This document shows positions 1-12,200 of a DNA stretch of 64,000 bases, piece by piece (positions within the stretch are counted from its first letter, which is position 1; each line of letters starts with the position of its first letter). The notes beneath the pieces are model-generated. The model was not told the DNA's origin. It was given only the letters and a program-made list of their open reading frames with translations, and searched no databases. A program made the position numbers and the translations under genes. This DNA is from Zhengitettix transpicula (taxonomy: Eukaryota > Arthropoda > Insecta > Orthoptera > Tetrigidae): NCBI GenBank assembly GCA_037074705.1, contig CM073591.1, positions 37,428,587 to 37,492,586 of the forward strand, given 5' to 3'.

Positions 1-2879
1 TTTGTCATCATTACATTACTGTCCGCGGCGCCTCCTAGATTACAACCAATCTTGCTCGCCTACAGCGCATAATTTATAATGCTTCATCTCAAATTATAAG
101 ATCAATTTTCTGCTATTAAACAAATTCATTTGTGTAGTTAACATTGAGAATATTAATATTTGACGCGTTTGACGCTGAGATAATTATTTGTAAAACCTTA
201 TAGATTATTTTTCTCTTTTCTCATAAATTTAAACAATAGCATAATTTTCCACAATTGGGTTAACAAACCACTGCCGTCATTGACTTATATATGAGAACCG
301 TGCAGTTCAATATGGACTCAGTATGAGAGAACCTTTTCTAAAACAAATGTAATTTAAAAGAATATATTTATACATATTCATTAAACCTATAATAAAGTAC
401 GAGTATAACTTCTCAAGTGACTGCAACATCAGCGCAATCAAGGCTGTGTTCTAGTTAATTACTAGAATGCAAGGACATATGAACATCTCTCTTTTTATCT
501 GAGTCGAAAACGTCCAGCGATTTCTTACAATCCTTAAATTGTTGATTTGTTTGGACCAAATATCTTCTCATGAAACTGAAGTTTCATTATGTTTGTAATT
601 AAATAGTTTAAAAATTTTCGGCATTATTATCGAATATTATTCTGCGAAAATATATTTTCTATCGTCGTGCAAAATTGGACAATCAGGATCTATTTCTTAT
701 CTCCATTTTCTACGTATTTTAGTCTGTAGTACGTTGTCTGGCATTCTTTGTGGCATACTACGAGGAATAAGTAGGAGTGAGTGACGAGAGACATGGAGTG
801 GAATCAATTTGTTGATGTAGTAGTGTTATTACGTGCTGGGGTGAGGCGAAGACCCTGCTGGATCTCATAAGGAAATGGTTTAATCCTGGCGAAGAGCTTG
901 CTGGTTGGTGTCGACGTGAGCGATGTCCTGGAAGTGGACTCCATCCATCTACCTCCGTCCTTCTACAGCCTGGAGAAACCCACGATCCTCCAAGAGAACA
1001 AACACTGCCCTGTTGACTTTCCCAATTGATGACGAAAGTCTTATATAAACATCATTTTACTCAGTATTGCATTGGATGAGCCCAAAGCTCAAGAAATATG
1101 AATGTTGCCATCAGTAACTACTCATCATCATCTTATCCAGAGAAAAAAAAATACTTCTACAAATAACGCCTCTGTAAAATTAGAGTTATATATGACATTG
1201 TTTTATCTGGAGATTAAGTATAAATTCTGATGTGAGAAACAATTCATTCACGTGATTCACATAGTTTGAGGGTCCGTAAGACTTTCCAAGTAATATTGGA
1301 AACAAAAATGAGAATTTAAAATTATCCAAATGATTTCTAATACTTTCTACATAGCAATAAATTACTTGTATTTTGAGAGAATATAATATAGACACTGCAA
1401 TGAAAGCCACGAGTCAAATAATTCGCTAATGTATCCCGCTACATTCTGCTTTATTTTCCTTCACAGAATTATTTTTGTGGTTGAAACCCTTTCGTAATAT
1501 GTCCTGAATCATTTATGGACAACCAAAAATGTGAGTTTCCGATGGGATATATTTAATAAGAATATATTCCAATGGACATAAAATTCGATCTAGTGTCAAG
1601 AAACCATTGAAAACATGTTTGCAGAAAAGGTGCATAATTGCCAATATAAAAAACTACGTAAATCTTTAAATAGATAATTTAATGTACAAAAAGATGCCAA
1701 TAACGGGAAAATCTTCGTTCGTCTTTAATTTTCTGTATGAAGTTGTTTATTTTCTTTATATTATTTTTTAACTGATAAACATTGGATCCTCTAACCGGTT
1801 TCTCATAACTTTCCGACATTGTAGTCTCGCGTGTACTTTATACAAGGATAAAAGTCGACTTAATTTTGCCTTTGTCTCGCTTCACAGAAATCGTTGAACC
1901 TTCTTGTATGCTATTAAATCGAGAAATTTACCTCCAGGCTTCGTCGTAGGGTTTTGTTGGAGCAGTTTAAAGTTCTTTAAATATTATATTATACTTAGTT
2001 AAATTCATAACATGTGAAGTGAAAATATAACCAGTATTCTAACTGTTCCGTATTTTTCTAAAACAATCACAATTATTGAATCAAAGGAGCAATGAATATC
2101 CAAGATCTGGGGTAAACTGAACAACTTTTTTCGAGTGTGTAGAAAGGTGACGTTAATTTTACCGATAGGATATGTAATTTTGACCATTATTATTGTATGA
2201 GTAAAGACGTTTAATTAGCTGGTTCAATTTTTTTTAACACGTTGCTACTTTTTTGTCGATTTTATTGATACTACTATCATCATTTACTTGCTAAAATTTA
2301 TTTCAATTTCATTCCTACACTCCTGATATGATTTAAAGTCGACAAAAATGTATAACTTGTACCTGCAGCGAACCTCACAACAGTAGCAATCTTTTAAAAT
2401 GTATTTCGCTATATTCAGGATATTTAGTAAGTTTAGAGATAAATCTATTACTTTTTTACGTTCTTTCCGTTTCTTTAATTATGTTATTTTATTTTTCAAA
2501 CGAATGAAATTGTCTCCCTATTTATATTATTATTCCTGTATCCCTAACGTTCATTAGCTTTCAAATGTTCGAAAACTTTCAGGTTTCCTCATACCGTCTT
2601 CTCCTAGAATTCGCTTTGAGAAAAAGGTAATTAATTTTAACGAACGTTACAACAGGGCAGAATATATTTTATTAGGTATTGGCATCGCTTAAAACTACAA
2701 TACATGGGATTATGAGTGCGTGGATTTTTCAACCATGATACTTTCGTCAATTTTAAGGAATTGTACTTGTACGTTATTATAGAAGAACAATTCAAAACAA
2801 CCAGCGTGTACCCGATTTGGTAGTCCGTTACCACGAAAATTCATGTAAATGTACTATCGTGGCAAATTTCCGTTCACAA
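1..2879. other. Gene-free AT-rich stretch
   Basis: No gene, RNA or repeat pair was recognised here. Most of it is AT-rich with frequent stops in all frames. A patch near 780-1020 is more GC-rich and open in more than one frame for about 50 codons, but I do not recognise its translations and see no convincing splice borders. Confidence 0.5.
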
Positions 2880-2940
2880 TACGAGTTATCAGGATGGAAA
2901 AAATTCGACCTAACAAGGAATCGAAATTATAGATATTGAA
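2880..2940 (-). mobile_element. tRNA-derived SINE, partial, minus-strand copy
   Basis: Read on the minus strand, this stretch holds a B-box-like block (plus-strand 2916-2926) followed by the same tail as the plus-strand copy just downstream. The shared tail includes a 16-bp word at 2887-2902 that recurs in reverse complement at 3062-3077. That makes it a second copy of the family in opposite orientation rather than a chance palindrome. The A-box half is not recognisable, so the copy is truncated or decayed. Family assignment rests on similarity to the copies at 2990-3085 and 48805-48895. Confidence 0.5.
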
Positions 2941-2989
2941 ACCGTTTGAAAAGAAGGGGGAAATTCGCACCGGATCTGGAGTCGACAGG

Positions 2990-3085
2990 GAATGACCAGT
3001 TTGGTGCAGCGTCCGCTTGGTAAGTGGGCGGTCTCGGATTCGATTCCTGATCTGGTAAACATTTTTCCATCCTGATAGTTTAATC
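2990..3085 (+). mobile_element. tRNA-derived SINE, plus-strand copy
   Basis: A polymerase III A-box-like block TGGTGCAGCGT lies at 3002-3012 and a B-box-like block GATTCGATTCC at 3037-3047. The spacing is tRNA-like. The block after the B-box (GGTAAACATTTTTCCATCCT, then a GTTTAA end) matches the segment after the B-box at 48848-48858, so this is a dispersed family and not a unique tRNA pseudogene. No cloverleaf with intact acceptor pairing was seen, so a functional tRNA is unlikely. It lies head to head with the partial minus-strand copy at 2880-2940. Confidence 0.6.
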
Positions 3086-4605
3086 CAAAATTGCCATGGC
3101 TTTTTACGGTCTGTGGTTTGTGAAATATTTCTCTGAATTGATTTCTACGAATTTACCCTCCAATAAAACATTTTCATCTTAAATATTTAGAAGAATAAAT
3201 TCTCTGATCAATATTTCAAGGGCCTCATGCTGAGACATGAGAAACTTGTCCGTCTCACCGTCCATTGGGTGTATTTTCATCTCTATAAATGCCTAGTACC
3301 TTATTTTTCTCCAAATTTCAAGATTGGAATTACAGGAGGATCAGTAGAGGCGTTAAAGCTATTTAAAGTGAAGTTTTCTGTACGTTCTGCAGTTCTGCCT
3401 CAGAAGCGACTATGGGGCATCTGAAAAATCTCTCTAGACATTATTAATCTGCACTTCTCCTTCAGAAAATCAACGAATGCCCTCACTGGCTGTGATCACT
3501 GAGGCTCCCTTTTGTAACATATCATCGGATGTTTAGGATCTACCCTGTAATAACGACAGGGGAGTGCCTACCGACCGTCGGACTGGGAGCCACGTTAGTA
3601 CGCGTTGTCACAGCAATTACGCATTCATGGTGTTCCGGTCGCACACTTGTGCCGCTGAATATTTTAATTTGCGGCGCCTAATGACCGAGCGCCTGTTTGC
3701 TCTCTCAATAAACGACCAACTCCTGTTGCGGCTAATTACACGGAATGTATTTATGAGCAGCCTGTCGGGGGGAACAAAGGCTGGTGCCATCCGTGTAACT
3801 GCGAAAAATAGTTTTATTTCGCCTGTGTGTGACAAGGAGAGGGAAGGGGGATGAATTTTCCAGGGTGAGGTCAGTCAACCCTTCGGTCCACAGCCTCCGG
3901 GGAAACCATCCGTCTCGGTCGCTGATAGGAAGGTTGCTTCATAGTTCGCGAGAGCTCTCTGGTTAAATCGTTGCCGCGTTATCCAACTTGTGAAGTTTTT
4001 TTCTTTACGGCAGTCATCTTATATAATGTTTCACCAAACAATCGAGAAAAATTTTAAATTTTTTATGAGCCTAATTACTTTAGAGATGCTTGAGGGTAAG
4101 CGATTGTCGGTGAAAAAAATAAAAGTGGAAGGATAAATTGTTGTTTATCAGAACTGAATGTGCTACAGAAGAAATGCGTGCTGTAGAGACACCTCCTTAG
4201 TAATGAACTCATCTGGAATCCCACCTGCCCTTTCTCGACCTGTCAGTCTTGACTTTATGGGCGACGCGGTGCTCCGGGCTCAACTGGAAGATCAACCCTT
4301 GAACCTTGATATATGTTTCCTCCTGATCGTGAGAGTTTAATTGAAAGAAATTCTGTCACGCCGCCTACCATTATGTCCTTTAGTTAATTCTTGCAAAGTG
4401 CTTTACATTACGACGCATGGAATCCTACAATTATTTCTTTCCTTACGTGTTATTAATAACAATTAATTGTATTTACGGAATAGTTCTCAGTTCCTGTATT
4501 TAACTCCTGTATTTTTATTTTAAGAAATGGCTGCAGATGCCATTGGGGAGAAATAGAAACGACGCTATATACTTATTTTATTTTCCCCACTCCAGACAAC
4601 AAAGA
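3086..4605. other. Gene-free stretch around the 3.5-3.9 kb island
   Basis: Apart from the GC-elevated island listed separately, I see no gene or recognisable repeat here. Open frames at 3227-3424 and 4158-4340 are 60 to 65 codons and unrecognised. Confidence 0.45.
3545..3860. promoter_or_regulatory. GC-elevated island with homeodomain-like sites (candidate regulatory element)
   Basis: This stretch is clearly more GC-rich than its flanks and is free of the repeats seen elsewhere. It contains TAATTA at 3733-3738 and TTTATG at 3750-3755, core words bound by homeodomain and Hox-type factors, and a CAATAAA word near 3705. Both strands carry open frames (96 codons on plus, 72 on minus), as expected when stops are depleted by composition; neither translation is recognised. 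A conserved noncoding element is a reasonable guess, and no more than that without an alignment. Confidence 0.25.
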
Positions 4606-4787
4606 CTTTCAAAAATACGACCTTCACTTCTCTGAAAACTTTCATTGGTCCGTATTAATTTTCTAATATTTGAATTTATTTTCACAAATTCTGACGAATT
4701 GCCTCTAAAAATTTTATTTAAATTATCTCGCAGGATTTTCTCGTTTTAATTGCTTCAATCTACATTTAATCCTAAATAATTTTAAAT
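4606..4787. repeat. Direct duplication, copy 1
   Basis: This segment is repeated 294 bases downstream at 4900-5076. Long near-identical words are shared, for example CACAAATTCTGACGAATTGC at 4683-4702 and again at 4977-4996, followed in both by a matching AAAATTTTATTTAAATTATC block and a common end with TACATTTAATCCTAAATAA. Copies differ by scattered substitutions and short gaps. This is an aged tandem-type duplication with about 110 bases of less similar sequence between copies. Confidence 0.75.
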
Positions 4788-4899
4788 TAATGTCGAGCAA
4801 ATATCGTTTGGGAAAAAAAATGTAAGGACTTACAAATTCTAAATATGCCTTTTTTACTTTATGACGCATTTTTGATATTATACCAATGCATTACGTTTT

Positions 4900-5076
4900 C
4901 AACACCTTTACTCTTCTGAAAAATTTTCTTTGGTATTTTATCCTTATTAATTTTCTAATATTCGAATTTCTTTTTTCACAAATTCTGACGAATTGCATCT
5001 AAAAATTTTATTTAAATTATCTCGCGGGATTTTCCCATTCTAATTGTTTCAATCTACATTTAATCCTAAATAATAA
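4900..5076. repeat. Direct duplication, copy 2
   Basis: Second copy of the segment at 4606-4787, same orientation, 294-base offset. The order of shared words is the same in both copies, which excludes chance AT-rich similarity. No open frame is conserved between the copies. Confidence 0.75.
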
Positions 5077-6998
5077 ATAACTGATCTGTAAAATACACGA
5101 ATGCCAAAGGTAGACAATATTTACATTAAATCCTATGTAATCCGTCGAAACTTTTAACAGATTTTATACCTGACTATTCAAATATTATTTTTTTTAATCG
5201 TTAGCATCTCTTATTTAGTTGTTTGAGCATGGCTTAACCACGTCTAGACGCCTTGGTGTCTTTAGCCGGAGATGATGTCATGCTAATTAACTGTGTTGAC
5301 CCGAAGAAGGAAGTTAGGGATATAGGCGGAGAAATGTTTACGGATCGAGACCACAGATTCGTCCCTCAGTTTTTCACAGTAATCTGGAGTACGGATTAAC
5401 TGTGTCGGAATCTTTGTACATAGAATAATGTGAACGGGTTGTTCAGTCCACAAAACCTGGAGACCGGAGAAATGTTTTACCTTCGAAATTAATGCCGAAA
5501 GCTAACTGAAAGTTACTTTAGGCCGTATTACAAACAGGCTTTGAGTAACTAAATGGATGAAAGCATGTAACCACCAAATTAAACTTTATTTCATAATATA
5601 TGAGACTGTGAAAGAGGTCTTGCATTGGTAATTTCACTGATCTTAGCTCTCTAAATACTAATTTTACAGCGGAGACGTTCTCTCATACCACTGCAGTTCT
5701 AAAATAATTTCTAAACTGATAACATCAAATTTTAGGGTACAGAAAAAATTATAAAAACTGATGTACTAAAACCAGGAGAGCGAGATACGATGGCAAAATG
5801 TTACTTTGTCAGTTCCGTCCCATATTTTATCCTAATTGTGTCTTTCTTTGTACATTCAAGTGTTATAATTTTTTTTTAGTAACTCGTCTACTGGTCTTCA
5901 ATCCGTATGGGGTAAGTCTTTGTATTAACCGCCTCTGAGAAACTTTCAGACTTTTACCGTGTCGTATATATTCCATAAAACAAATTGAGAAAGTGTTTTA
6001 CTACGATCCCCTTTTACAACATATCAAATATTTTTTTCAAAAAATAGTTTCAGCATTATTCGAAATCATATATTTGTAACATAACATAACATATTATACT
6101 TCAATAGTATTTGTTTATGTATACTACTAATCTGTTCGCGACAAAAATTTCTTTGTTGACGAGGAAAATAATGAACAGTTGACCCTATTGGCAATTCATA
6201 TCGGTTGATAAATATTATTTATTATATTAAAACAAATGATGAATTTTTACAGTTGAAAATAGATTTTTCTATTGAAACCAATAAAATGTCAATTTTTTCT
6301 TTTTATACTAATATTTTACTATTTATACTATCCCATACTTCGTATAATTCTCCGTTCTTTTTTGTAGCCTTGTTTGATATGCCTTACTTTGTTCATTAAA
6401 TTACAAAAAAAAATTATTAAAGATATTTTTGTCTATAATGGAGGTAATTATAGATTTAAATATGTTATGGACTATGGATCCCTATAGGATATTTACCAAA
6501 TGTCTCATCACCATTGGCAACAAACTTCAATACCAGAATGACGATTATTTGTTTTTCAAACCATGTAAGATTAATAATTAAAAAAATAAAGTCTCGGCAC
6601 AGACAAACACTCCAAATGTACAATGAAATGAAGATTGAAGCACCTCATGGACTCGATACCGACCCGAACTATGTGGAGAGTTCATATGTAAAAATGTGAA
6701 AGGCAATTAGAAGTTGCTATCCCATGGAGATTATATTTGCAAATGAAACATATACAATTATGGGTATTACTATTACCTAAATTTTGATGACTTTGTTTTG
6801 TTTCTCTCTCAGTTCCTTTATTTCTTCTCCAGAGCAAGACACTTCATTACCATGACATCATCTCCGGTTTCGAAACACAAATACTACCCGACGCAGATGC
6901 CTAAACGATTTACAGCTCAAGAGTTCATCCAAACACAAAAATGTTGGTTAATCTTGAACCAATTAAACCGCGAAGCGCAGAGTTTTAATGCCCTTTTT

Positions 6999-7000
<2 letters not shown>
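5077..7000. other. Gene-free AT-rich stretch
   Basis: No gene or repeat recognised. A 32-base segment at about 5879-5910 is framed by a T-rich run ending in AG and by GTAAGT, but it is too short to support as an exon. Confidence 0.45.

Positions 7001-7036
<36 letters not shown>
7001..7036. repeat. (TA)n microsatellite
   Basis: Uninterrupted TA dinucleotide run of 18 units. Confidence 0.95.
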
Positions 7037-7039
<3 letters not shown>

Positions 7040-7159
7040 CTTTTATTTACTTGCGAAGACTAGGATAAATTACCATCATAACCTGTCCGTAAGTCACTTT
7101 CTCTCTGTATTCCGTCTTTCTTTCTCTGTCTGACCTGTCGTCTAATGTCTTATAAAATA

Positions 7160-7545
7160 TTTGTCCCTCCCATCATCTTCGGCACGTGTTATTTACTCGA
7201 GCCACGTGTTTACCGGAGAGAGAAGCACTTATAATTTGCGACACGAAGACGGTGAGGTTCATTGTATATTTTCTTCCCTTTTTTTTACGGTCATCCACCT
7301 CAAGCGACCGAAATTTGCAGACGACCAACGTCGCTGTTGTTTTTTTTCCCTCGTTCCACCTTCGGCACGTTTTCTTATCTGGCGATGATACCACGGCTAT
7401 AATGAAATTGTTATTTACTCGCGTAAACTTACGGCACGATAGCGCAGTTATGGCTCCCATAAATTATACATGCAACGTCCTTTTCTCTCCTTTCCTCTCC
7501 TCTCCTTTCCTCGGCGCCTGTACCGTACTTTGTTATTGAAGAGCC
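7160..7545. promoter_or_regulatory. GC-elevated island with paired E-boxes (candidate regulatory element)
   Basis: Two CACGTG E-boxes at 7183-7188 and 7203-7208 lie exactly 20 bases apart. The words TTCGGCACGT and TTATTTACTCG that surround the first E-box recur about 185 to 220 bases downstream (near 7363 and 7411), so the island has weak internal repetition. Overlapping open frames exist on both strands (117 codons on plus, 95 on minus), a composition effect. CACGTG is bound by bHLH factors in general; which factor, if any, acts here cannot be told. Confidence 0.25.
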
Positions 7546-8268
7546 TCACTATCGAAAATACTTATCTTCCCTTGCTGCTCCTAGAGGCGGCCTGTATTAT
7601 TTTTCGTAATCTAATAATAATTTGATTCCCAGAACAGATACGGCTTTTTACGGTTTCGTTGCCTCAGTCTCCTACCTCAAGTTTGAAGATAAAACAACAG
7701 TCTCTGTTCCTCGTCACAAACCTTATGTAACAGTCCCTGATCTTACCAATTTCTGTAATGTATTTATTTATAGGCATATGTCATTATGTATGGATAATAG
7801 AAAATTATCCGAGGAATTTTGTCTCTGAGTGTGACATAGAAACGAATTTATCTATCGTGGTTATTTCATTTCCAACTTACGGAGCATTGAATCCAAAACG
7901 GATAATGTATAAGATGAAAATCTACGGAAATGACCATGTCATGAATAACAGGAATTGTTCATAAAATGAATAAAAGCGTTGTACGGGGAAGATTGATTAC
8001 CGTGCTTGTTAATGGATTTTTGTTTCGTCATACCCGTATGTGTGACACCATGCCGAAGCAGACACGCGAGTGTGGACAAAAATACTAGGTTAATGACGGT
8101 TTCGAGTAGAATCTCACTTTATCTGTTACACAGGCCTGCATGATTTTGCGGTAAATTATAAAATAGGCCATTCTCGTATAAATTAATGTTTTGAATCCAA
8201 AAATTATGTCAGTGGTTTAATATCATTTCTTGTTTAGGCTCAATTCCATTTTTATTGTTATAAATCAG
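7546..8268. other. Gene-free stretch
   Basis: No gene or repeat recognised; two overlapping 68-codon frames at 7622-7964 are unrecognised. Confidence 0.4.
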
Positions 8269-8348
8269 TGGCTTCCTGGTCCGTCGATGCACGTTCGCAG
8301 TGAGATACTCTCAGGTAACCCAGACTTTTTGGAAGTTGTAAAGACAAG
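8269..8348 (+). other. Candidate internal exon (speculative)
   Basis: An AG acceptor at 8267-8268 follows a T-rich stretch, and AAG/GTAAGT, close to the ideal donor, follows at 8349. The 80 bases between are open in one frame. The peptide begins WLPGPSMHVRSEILSGNPDF and continues for a few more residues with a balanced composition, unlike most translations in this window. The frame is not open upstream of the acceptor in a way that would make it part of a long ORF. I know no matching protein family. A single exon without partners in reach is weak evidence. Confidence 0.18.
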
Positions 8349-8588
8349 GTAAGTTTTGTGGAAGTTACTTATAAAACGATAAAGTACAGCCGTCAAACAA
8401 TTTGAGTAAGCAGAAGTTACGAACAACCCACCATTTAAGTAACACTATCTGCTTGTAATGCATTCATGAAATGAATTATTTATTCAGTTTATGAATTAGG
8501 CATCTTTTTCTCATGTTTAGTGAAATTTAGCGATTGTCAGGGGATTGGCATACCTCCATAGTTGACCAAGGGGACTAAGACCGTTTGC

Positions 8589-8608
8589 GGGGGAGGGGGG
8601 GGGGGGGA
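8589..8608. repeat. G-rich run
   Basis: A run of G residues with a single A interruption. It could form a quadruplex on the plus strand. A similar G-run lies near 23567-23585. Confidence 0.8.
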
Positions 8609-8984
8609 GCGATGGCGAAGCGAATAGCTGTAAGGCGGCTTTGACGCACATTAACATTGGTGCTTAAAAAATTAAATACTAGTATCATAAGTGGTAAAGA
8701 TTTAAAGGCCATTGGATTGCTACTAGGACAGCAAAGAGGCTACACAAATCAGAAGGATATGAAAGACTTAGAACGTTGCTGGACACAATCGGACAGTTGA
8801 TCACTAACTGTTAAGACATACAATTCGTCCGTATCACTGATCTTTTAGCTTCGTCGCAAGTGTTAGCACAATGGTGGTGCACATTAATAGGTAGGGGATT
8901 TTAGGTGGATTATAAACTATGAGATTACAGTGTACAACTGAACACATGGTCCAACGGTCTGATGAACAACTCGTCTGAGGCTTA

Positions 8985-9205
8985 AATGATAGTCCTACAA
9001 GCATCACACGGCGTCATGGTGACCGTAATCAGCCACGTAACACTGGCCACAGTCTGGCGAAATTTTCTTCAATTGTCTGCTCGTTCGCCAGAGATGGTCT
9101 GTTGACAACTTGTCGTCAACGACCTCCATTATGCGCGACCAACGATTTTAGACACGTGATCAAGCAGGCTGGAGGTCCGTTGATGAGGTTCACCGGAGCT
9201 GTGAT
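8985..9205 (+). mobile_element. Possible Tc1-like transposase remnant (weak)
   Basis: One frame in this more GC-rich patch reads ARDGLLTTCRQRPPL followed shortly by RHV. This loosely resembles the Tc1-family transposase block in which a conserved GL...RP...PPLT...HR...R segment ends the DNA-binding part. Stops and shifts interrupt the frame, no terminal inverted repeats were found, and no catalytic D/E motif is visible. Chance resemblance is quite possible. Confidence 0.2.
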
Positions 9206-12200
9206 AGACTACCATAACGTTTTTCATATCATATTGTTCCTCTGATATGAATACTTAACTTCAATCATAATCACTCCCAATCATTCCTTCATGGAGTATC
9301 ATTTTTTACAAAACGCCACCACCATCCTCGAAATATGAGTTCTCGCTGTATACGGCCAGTGTGGAGTTTCTTGTGATTCAATTCCAGAAAAACGCTACAG
9401 TAAATAATTTAAAAGATAGATACAACTGAAGATATTTTGAGGCACATTTTCTATACGTTAATTTCAAGATCAGTAGTCATCAGAACCCGAAAAATAAATG
9501 CAACAGTGTGTTCACCGAAAGGCAAGAGTCCTGAGTATTTCTGCGCTTCAAATAATTATTTTCTCTGAATTCAATTGGCTTTTAGGGTTGCATATTTATC
9601 CAGTCGAGGTAAAAATACTCGTAGATATACGTGGTTAAGTTTCCGTTTAAGAGAGAAGTTATACAAATTGAACTATTTTAACTTTATCAATTTTAGATGT
9701 CTCGCTGCTTGCTTTAACCAGTCGCTGAGACAGAAATCAGAGTCAGAAGCGAGCCATATCTCTGTCTAAGCGTTGTATTCTGTTTCTGCGATTCAATCGT
9801 AATGCATAAGATGTTTTATAACCTTGTCTCACTATTTTGGATTACTTTTATAAGTATGAAGCGAAGATTTGTCGGTTGTATTCCAATTAAAAATATACAC
9901 CGATGCGACTGTAGTAAGATTATGTTTAGTATTTCTTTGTGTATCGTGCCGACGTTACTTAGGGATTTGCCTTCCTCCACCTTAAATTGCATTAAATTAC
10001 GGGACATAAACAACAAGTAGAAACCTCGTAAGCTACGACGACGCCGAGGACGATACCTCGCGATAAATCAAGGTTCCGGCCTCTCAACAGCTGAGCATAA
10101 TTATCGCAGTCGTACGGAAATATACTACCGACACCAACATTTATATCAGGCGAACGTTTAATCGCGAAAAGGGAGACTCGTAAATCTCGTCGGTTCTTCC
10201 TAGAGACGCGGGGATTTCGGCAGGGCCCTGAGATTTATCTTGCCTACTCTACTTCTCTCTACCATATAAACTGCCGCTACAATAGGTATTATCACCGTCA
10301 ATATAACAAGGTATAAATTCTCATTAAGTCAACCTGGGCCACACCACACCACCTCACCTCACCTTCGCCTGCCTTACGTAATAAGGCACAGGGTGGGCCC
10401 CAAGTCTTTCTTCTCCACCCCTGATCAGCTGATCCGATCCCCACGCAATATTACACTCTCTGTTACACTGAAAACAAAATAACGAATGTACGGCGTAGAC
10501 GAACAAATGAAATCAGAAGACTTGTGCAACGCCTGCAATTATGGTAGTTCATCGCGGACATTGATCTCAGTTACAAAAATCTTGAAATATTGTGCGTTGA
10601 AACGGAGCCAGAAAGTAGACAACAAAAAGACTGGTTGGAATGGAAAGAGAATGTGAATGAGTGAGTTGATAGGTAATGAGGTTCTACTGAAGCAATGATG
10701 ACAAACTACGGCTAAAATTTTTATTGTGGAACAAATGAAGTGATAGAGAGAATTAACACTGTTCAGAAGAAATTAAAAACATATATATTTTTTCTATTCC
10801 AGTTTTAAGCTAAACGGTCTGAACATGAGAGAAAAAATGAAATCATTCATAAATAAACTGTAATAAATTAAATTCTGTCAAAACGAGGAAGAACAAGAAA
10901 AATTCATTAGGTCAAGAATGTAATAAATTTTCTGACGAATTCTCTACGCCTTAAAGTTGAGAATTGTTTTGATCAGTCTCTAGACAGGAATGCATATTGC
11001 ATGAGAGGACCTTGGATGAATTCCAGAGAGACTAATGTTTGAGAAGCTCAGATATAACGAGCTAGTTTCCGTGATTTATGAAAAACGTAAAAATACCAAA
11101 ATCATTGTTTCTTTGGTAGATCAAAGTTGTACTGATTAAAATAATTTAAATACTCTATCAATATTTGTAAGAGTTTAAACTATCACTTGTCGCATGATAA
11201 TCTACAAAGCATGGCCGAAAATGTTCCTTGAGCCGGATTGTATTATTTTTTTACAGTCAGACTAATATAATTTTTTGTAAGAATTTAGTTTTCTTAGCAT
11301 AATAAAATGTTAATTATTCTGCTTTAGACTATTTATAAACTGAAAAAAAATTTCGGCAGTAGTGCATATTTTAATTGAACGTGTATTTCACCTTTTCCTG
11401 GCACACCATCAATATCTGGTTTTCTCCTCCATCTACCAGTTGCTTGCTAAGTTCAAGTCGTCAATGCAGTCACTTTAAGTTTCAATAATGTTTATGTATT
11501 TCTATTCCAGCATATTTTAATCCTTCTTTAGGTCTAAAATTCAGGAAATTTTCGTGAGAGTATGACCGAAAATTGAATTAAGAATTTTTGAGTACTGCTG
11601 GTAGAAATTGTGATTTTCCCACTTAGCTACTGATAAGGAAAGTCATGATCTTTAAGGTCCTCTAATATGAGAATCTGAGCGATTCGCGTATTTAAACCTG
11701 CTACCTTAACAATAACGCAATATGTCTTCGTGTTGTTGTATATACATCGTCGGCCTGGCGTTGCTGGAGCCAGAGCAGAGCAGTTATTCAGTGATTTACT
11801 GTGCGACGTGGTGATCCTGCGAGGTTAATCAGGGTACTTGCACAGCGATGGTTAAAATATTACCCGCTATCTTATCGCTCTCCTGTTTGCCCAGGTCCTA
11901 CGGGACGTCTCGAGTGGCACAGCCTCCTCCTCCTCCTCCTTTCTTCCACCTCCTCCACACCATTTCTCCTGCTCGGCTGAAGCTGGAGAAAATGAGCGCA
12001 CACACACTCAGCACTTTCGTGTATGTTCAAAAATAATTAGCACGGAGTCACAAATATTTTATCTTCGACCATTATTCAATTTTTCCTACAATTACCGTTA
12101 AGATAAGCGTTACTGTGCAAAGGCACCATTATTTTTATCATCATCATTATTTATCAACAACGACTGTGTCATTGTTATTGCCATATTAATTCTCCCCTTC

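Noticed and set aside
5879..5910. 32-base possible micro-exon after a T-rich tract and AG, followed by GTAAGT
   Set aside because: Too short to judge; such pairs of signals are expected by chance in AT-rich DNA.
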